From Gammaproteobacteria bacterium (GTDB lineage Bacteria > Pseudomonadota > Gammaproteobacteria > Steroidobacterales > Woeseiaceae), in NCBI GenBank assembly GCA_029863705.1, contig JAOTUU010000001.1, positions 1 through 64,000 of the forward strand: a stretch of 64,000 nt of DNA, in the 5' to 3' direction. A program made the position numbers and the translations under genes. Shown one piece after another: positions 60,290 through 64,000 of this stretch; positions within the stretch are counted from its first letter, which is position 1; the number at the start of each line of letters is the position of its first letter. Below the pieces are notes generated by a model. It was not told where the DNA came from. It did not search any database and saw only the letters and a list, made by a program, of their open reading frames with translations.

Positions 60290-61466
60290 AATCGTTCGAA
60301 GCTATTTTTTCCTAGCAGCGTTGGCGCTGACCGGCTGCGCGACGACCGCACCTGAGGTACCGGCTCCTCCCGTTACAGTAAAGCCCGTCGAACCCGCGTC
60401 ACGTCCGGCGCCGGAACCTGCGCCCCCACCCGAGCCCGACAAGAGTGATTTTCGGATTAGTATTGCCGCGGTTGGCGATATGATGATCGGTACCGACTTT
60501 CCGAAAAATCATTTACCAGATGACGACGGCATTGGATTCCTTGCCGCCGTAACACCGTGGCTTGCTTCTGCGGACCTCACGTTCGGCAACCTCGAAGGCG
60601 TGCTCGTCGATGGCGGCGAGCCTGCAAAGAAATGCAAGAACCCAAACGCATGCTACTTGTTCCGCTCGCCAACACGATACGCAAGGCACTATCTGAACGC
60701 CGGCTTCGACGTCCTGAGCCTTGCCAATAACCATGCGCGCGACTTCGGAGAGGAGGGGCGAACATCGACGATGACGGCGCTTGATCGCGTTGGTATTCGC
60801 CATTCGGGGCGCGAGGGCGATTTTGCGAGCATCGAAATCAATGGTCTACGTGTTGCGGTGCTCGCATACGCCGTGACCAAAGAGTCGAACATGATGCTCG
60901 ATTATGATCTCGCCGAGAAGACTGTCGCCGAATTTGCCGCGTCACACGATATAGTCATCGTCTCCTTTCATGGCGGTGCCGAGGGCGTGGACGCGGCGAA
61001 CATTCCGTTTGCTGAAGAAGAGTACTTTGGCGAACCCCGCGGCGACGTCGTCGTGTTTGCCCATCGCATGGTGGATGCGGGCGCGGACTTGCTCATCGGA
61101 CACGGCCCGCACGTCGTGCGTGCGGCTGAGCGATACAAGGACCGCCTGATCGCTTACAGCCTGGGCAACTTCGCCACCTACTACGGTATTAGTGTCGCCG
61201 GCATCAAGGGCGTGGCGCCGATACTGAAGGCAACGCTCGATGGCGAGGGTCGTTTTGTAGAAGGTGAGATCGTTTCAACCGTGCAACTGCGACCGGATGG
61301 TCCCAGCATCGACGAGAAACAACGCGCGCTCAATTTGATGCGCGGTCTCAGTATCGAAGACTTCGGAAATCCCGGCTTAACCTTTCTTCCCGACGGCAGC
61401 TTACTGCCTCAGTCCTCTGAAGCAACCGACTTGAAGTCCACTCCCAGTGATCTCAGTTTTCGGTAA
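60282..61466 (+). CDS. CapA family metallophosphatase-like lipoprotein
   Basis: The 394-residue protein begins at GTG 60282 with a lipoprotein signal and lipobox LTGC (C19), then a proline-rich linker (about 25-55). The CapA/YwtB domain follows: AVGDMMIG, FGNLEGVL, LANNHARDFGE, VIVSFHGG and LIGHGPHVVRAAERY with metal-binding D, N and H residues. Family members take part in poly-gamma-glutamate or capsule handling, yet no capsule genes are near. The last 58 bases overlap the convergent ntrX gene, so the C-terminal tail ATDLKSTPSDLSFR may be non-conserved. Confidence 0.9.
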   Translation: MTRIVRSYFFLAALALTGCATTAPEVPAPPVTVKPVEPASRPAPEPAPPPEPDKSDFRISIAAVGDMMIGTDFPKNHLPDDDGIGFLAAVTPWLASADLTFGNLEGVLVDGGEPAKKCKNPNACYLFRSPTRYARHYLNAGFDVLSLANNHARDFGEEGRTSTMTALDRVGIRHSGREGDFASIEINGLRVAVLAYAVTKESNMMLDYDLAEKTVAEFAASHDIVIVSFHGGAEGVDAANIPFAEEEYFGEPRGDVVVFAHRMVDAGADLLIGHGPHVVRAAERYKDRLIAYSLGNFATYYGISVAGIKGVAPILKATLDGEGRFVEGEIVSTVQLRPDGPSIDEKQRALNLMRGLSIEDFGNPGLTFLPDGSLLPQSSEATDLKSTPSDLSFR

Positions 61467-62776
61467 AGGTGTGTCCGCTCCATGCCAACCCGCTTCGCGA
61501 GCTGCCCCACTTTGCCGTCACAAAGAATCAATTGTTGTTGCAGATAAGTGCGTTCAAATTGCTCGCGAGCCTCGCGTAGCGGCAACGATAGCAGGTCCTG
61601 CTTAACCAGCGGCTCATCCGTTGGCGCGGCCGCGCTAATCTCTGCTTCTACTTCCTCAAGGGATATGTCGTCATCAGAACCTGACAACAACAAGCGCCGC
61701 GTCAGGCTCTTGAGTTCGCGGACATTGTCTGGCCATGGATAGTTTCGCAACCGGTTCTGTGCAGCAACGCTAAAGCGACGAAATGTGAGGTTTTCCGCAT
61801 CGACCAGTTTGTCAACGTAGTACGCCAGCAATTCTGGCACATCTTCCGAGTACTCGCGAAGCGGCGGGATCCTGACGCTTAACACGCTTAAGTGCGCGAC
61901 GAGATCACGCCGTAATGCTCCGCTTTCGATCCTGGCGTCGTAATCTTTGCTAACCGTTGCCACGACCCGGCATTTTATCCCGACGTTTTCTCGGCCGCCG
62001 ACCCGCCGATACGATCGATCCTCAAGTGCGGCCAACATTATCCTCTGTGCCACCTCACCGAGGTCAGACAGTTCGTCGATAAGCAGCGTACCGCCGCCGG
62101 CGCGCTCAAATGCGCCGGCTTGTATCTCGCCACTTGCCTCGCGACCCAGGAGTTTTTCTTCCGCGCTGCCGTCGGTCAGCGAAGCTGCCGTTACGCTAAT
62201 CAGAAGCTCGTCAGCCCGGCGGCTCAATGCGTGCAAGTAGCGGGCGAAAGCTCCGCGGCCGGTACCCGGCTCGCCGCTTAATAGCACCGACTCGTCATGT
62301 TGGGCGTATTGCTGCACCTTTTCGCGCAGTGCCTGCATGACATCACTTCGACCGACCGGTGCCAACAGCGACGGCAACGTTCCGCGTGCGCCCGAGGACT
62401 GTTTGGCTTCCGGCTGTAAAGCAGCTTCGACTGTGCGCAGTAACTTCGCCAACGACAACGGCTTTTCAACAAAGTCGAACGCGCCCAGCCGGGTTGCTTC
62501 TACCGCTGCGTCGACGGTGCCATGACCCGACATGATCACGACCGGGCATTGAAGGTCACCAGCGTCGGACCATTCGCGCAGCAGCGTAATGCCGTCCGTG
62601 TCCGGCATCCAGATGTCGAGCAGGATCAAGTCAATTTTTTGATCTGCACGCGCCTCGCGCGCCTCCTCTGCGTTGGCTGCAACGGTTACGCCATAGCCCT
62701 CGTCGGTCAGGATGTCCTGGATCAAGGCACGAATGTCGACCTCGTCATCAACTACAAGCACATGAGAACTGCTCAC
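61409..62776 (-). CDS. ntrX: NtrX-like response regulator with degenerate AAA+ domain
   Basis: The 455-residue regulator has a receiver domain (1-120; D54 in LILLDIWMPD, K105), a central AAA+ domain (about 140-370) and a Fis-type DNA-binding domain (about 410-450). In the AAA+ domain the Walker A is GEPGTGRG at 168-175 with R174 where lysine is expected. Walker B is LLIDEL. The GAFTGA sigma-54-contact loop is missing: LLGREASGEIQAGAFERAGGG takes its place, about ten residues shorter. It pairs with ntrY, 17 bases upstream. It probably acts without classical sigma-54 activation, by inference. Confidence 0.9.
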   Translation of the reverse strand: MSSSHVLVVDDEVDIRALIQDILTDEGYGVTVAANAEEAREARADQKIDLILLDIWMPDTDGITLLREWSDAGDLQCPVVIMSGHGTVDAAVEATRLGAFDFVEKPLSLAKLLRTVEAALQPEAKQSSGARGTLPSLLAPVGRSDVMQALREKVQQYAQHDESVLLSGEPGTGRGAFARYLHALSRRADELLISVTAASLTDGSAEEKLLGREASGEIQAGAFERAGGGTLLIDELSDLGEVAQRIMLAALEDRSYRRVGGRENVGIKCRVVATVSKDYDARIESGALRRDLVAHLSVLSVRIPPLREYSEDVPELLAYYVDKLVDAENLTFRRFSVAAQNRLRNYPWPDNVRELKSLTRRLLLSGSDDDISLEEVEAEISAAAPTDEPLVKQDLLSLPLREAREQFERTYLQQQLILCDGKVGQLAKRVGMERTHLYRKLRSLGVDFKSVASED

Positions 62777-62793
62777 GCTGTATCCCTCCTCAT

Positions 62794-64000
62794 CTAGGCA
62801 CGGGCCGCTTTGACGATCAGCGCTTCGCGCGCCGCCTCGTTAAGCGGCAATCGAATACTAATGACCGCGCCACCTTCGCTTCGGTTATACGCTCGAATCG
62901 AGCCGACATGTTCTTCAACCAGTTTCTTGACGATTGCCAAACCCAGTCCGGTACCTTTCGGCTTGGTCGTCACATACGGATCGAACACCTGGTCAAGTGA
63001 CCCTTCTTCGAATCCAGAGCCATTGTCCTCAACCTTGAACTGCAAGACGTCGACACCGTCGAACTCCGCAACGCTGACATGCACGTCGATTTGCCCGTTA
63101 TCGGTATTCTCGAGTGCCTCGGTCGAGTTTCGAATCAGGTTGTGCAGGATTTGTCGCACCCGGCCCATATCGGCGTCGATCATCGGCATGGTCGGATCTG
63201 ACGTCAGGACAATTTTGATACCGCTTTCCTGTGCCCGATACAGATCAACAACCTCATGCACGAGTTTGTCCATATTGAAGCGTCCGATTTCCATGTCCGG
63301 TGCACGCGCATAGTCGCTAAACGCGTTGACCATTTCTTTCATGGCCTCTACCTGCTGCACGATGGTGTGTGTTGCACGGTCCAGAACCTGCGCATCTTCC
63401 TCGGGCATCGTGTTCAGGTACTTACGTCGCAACCTCTCGGCTGACAATTGAATTGGCGTTAGCGGGTTCTTGATTTCGTGCGCGAGACGCCTCGCGACCT
63501 CCCCCCATGCTGAATCTCTTTGCGCTTGCAATAGTGCCGTGATGTCGTCAAATACGATGACGTAACCGGCAGAATGATTCTCGTCACCCGGCAATGTTGT
63601 GCAAGCGCATGACAGCACGCGACGACCTACTGCGTCTCGCAGTACGATCTGCTCTCGCCACTCCGTCTCGCCGGAACTGAGGTGCATTTGCGTAACATCA
63701 ACAAATTGCCCAAGTAGCGGCTGCCCTGCTGCAACATCGGGCAAGTACTCGCCCGAGCTGTTTTCCAAATCGACGCCGAGAATCGCGCCGGACGCTTGAT
63801 TAGCGGTTCGGATTCGCAGGTCAGATTCGAGCGCAAGTACGCCGGTAGACAGCCTGGCGAGAATAACTTCAACATTCATTCTCTCAGCTTCGACGAGCGC
63901 CTGTGAAAGACTCGCCTCTTGCCGCGCCGCCGCCAGACGCTGCGTCATGTCATTGAACGAATTGATAAGGAACCCTATTTCATCTCGCGCCGGCGCAGGT
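62794..64000 (-). CDS. ntrY: NtrY-like sensor histidine kinase (partial)
   Basis: The gene runs past the right edge; the 5' part with membrane helices is outside. Visible in order are the end of a HAMP domain ([18 protein letters not shown]), a PAS domain (about 130 residues, [19 protein letters not shown] onward), the histidine domain [19 protein letters not shown], and an ATPase domain with [18 protein letters not shown] and [12 protein letters not shown]. This is the NtrY pattern. NtrYX senses nitrogen or redox state in proteobacteria. The stop lies 17 bases before the ntrX start. Confidence 0.93.
   Translation of the reverse strand, partial: PAPARDEIGFLINSFNDMTQRLAAARQEASLSQALVEAERMNVEVILARLSTGVLALESDLRIRTANQASGAILGVDLENSSGEYLPDVAAGQPLLGQFVDVTQMHLSSGETEWREQIVLRDAVGRRVLSCACTTLPGDENHSAGYVIVFDDITALLQAQRDSAWGEVARRLAHEIKNPLTPIQLSAERLRRKYLNTMPEEDAQVLDRATHTIVQQVEAMKEMVNAFSDYARAPDMEIGRFNMDKLVHEVVDLYRAQESGIKIVLTSDPTMPMIDADMGRVRQILHNLIRNSTEALENTDNGQIDVHVSVAEFDGVDVLQFKVEDNGSGFEEGSLDQVFDPYVTTKPKGTGLGLAIVKKLVEEHVGSIRAYNRSEGGAVISIRLPLNEAAREALIVKAARA

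Overview
The window looks like ordinary chromosome from a marine-type gammaproteobacterium. Base composition is moderately high GC and coding is dense. Gene content supports this: UbiE-UbiJ-UbiB, HslVU, a FtsY-FtsE-FtsX-RpoH cluster, PntAB, a large proteobacterial GltBD, NtrYX, an AmpG-like permease, and a proteobacterial dedicated sortase system. A Woeseiaceae- or Chromatiales-like member is my inference; no rRNA is present to confirm it. I see no transposase, integrase of a mobile element, prophage, tRNA, rRNA or CRISPR array. No gene-free stretch exceeds 300 bases.

Layout. 1-2000: a secreted acidic protein and an orphan ParA ATPase. 2017-11083 (+): dapF, DUF484, xerC, hslVU, DUF971, ubiE, ubiJ, ubiB, an acyltransferase and trmB, many with overlapping or nearly touching ends. 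11140-13525 (-): Rieske protein, AmpG-like permease, exonuclease III. 13616-19895: pyrE, DUF4124 protein, dut and coaBC (-), radC, rpmB-rpmG, mutM, coaD and rsmD (-). 19978-23579 (+): ftsY-ftsE-ftsX, then rpoH behind a perfect CIRCE operator. 23591-28378: a DUF3465 frame with no start codon, an OmpA-type lipoprotein, a DUF962-like membrane protein coupled to a glutaryl-CoA dehydrogenase, a DinF-type MATE pump and two tandem paralogous small membrane proteins. 28479-34483: a Nudix hydrolase, then a sortase with its VIT/VWA target (-), divergent from a dedicated response regulator and sensor kinase (+). 34480-40343 (-): gltD and gltB. 40603-48145: lipoproteins, DUF924, a decayed FAD oxidase, a second MATE pump, a FadI-like thiolase, hemH and a VOC protein. 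48258-53672 (-): fructosamine-kinase-like protein, 5'-3' exonuclease, HNH endonuclease, pntB and pntA. 53815-55495 (-): an ECF sigma factor with three overlapping downstream genes. 55686-61466 (+): priA, argS, a SPOR protein and a CapA-like lipoprotein. 61409-64000 (-): ntrX and the 3' part of ntrY.

How parts work together. Ubiquinone synthesis (UbiE, UbiJ, UbiB), the heat-shock sigma factor with its protease HslVU, FtsEX/FtsY at the inner membrane, and CoaBC/CoaD of coenzyme A synthesis are housekeeping. The sortase, its one apparent substrate and the private two-component system form a self-contained surface-protein unit. The sigma factor operon looks like a small self-regulated envelope module.

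The most notable signals are: the CIRCE site in front of rpoH, which would put sigma-32 synthesis under HrcA; an NtrX whose AAA+ domain lacks the GAFTGA loop and the Walker A lysine; a REP-like repeat family present in two opposite pair orientations plus a remnant that supplies a stop codon; and the dedicated sortase island. None is clearly a wholly new system. Start codons were moved from the longest open frame where a ribosome binding site, signal peptide or family N-terminus argued for it.
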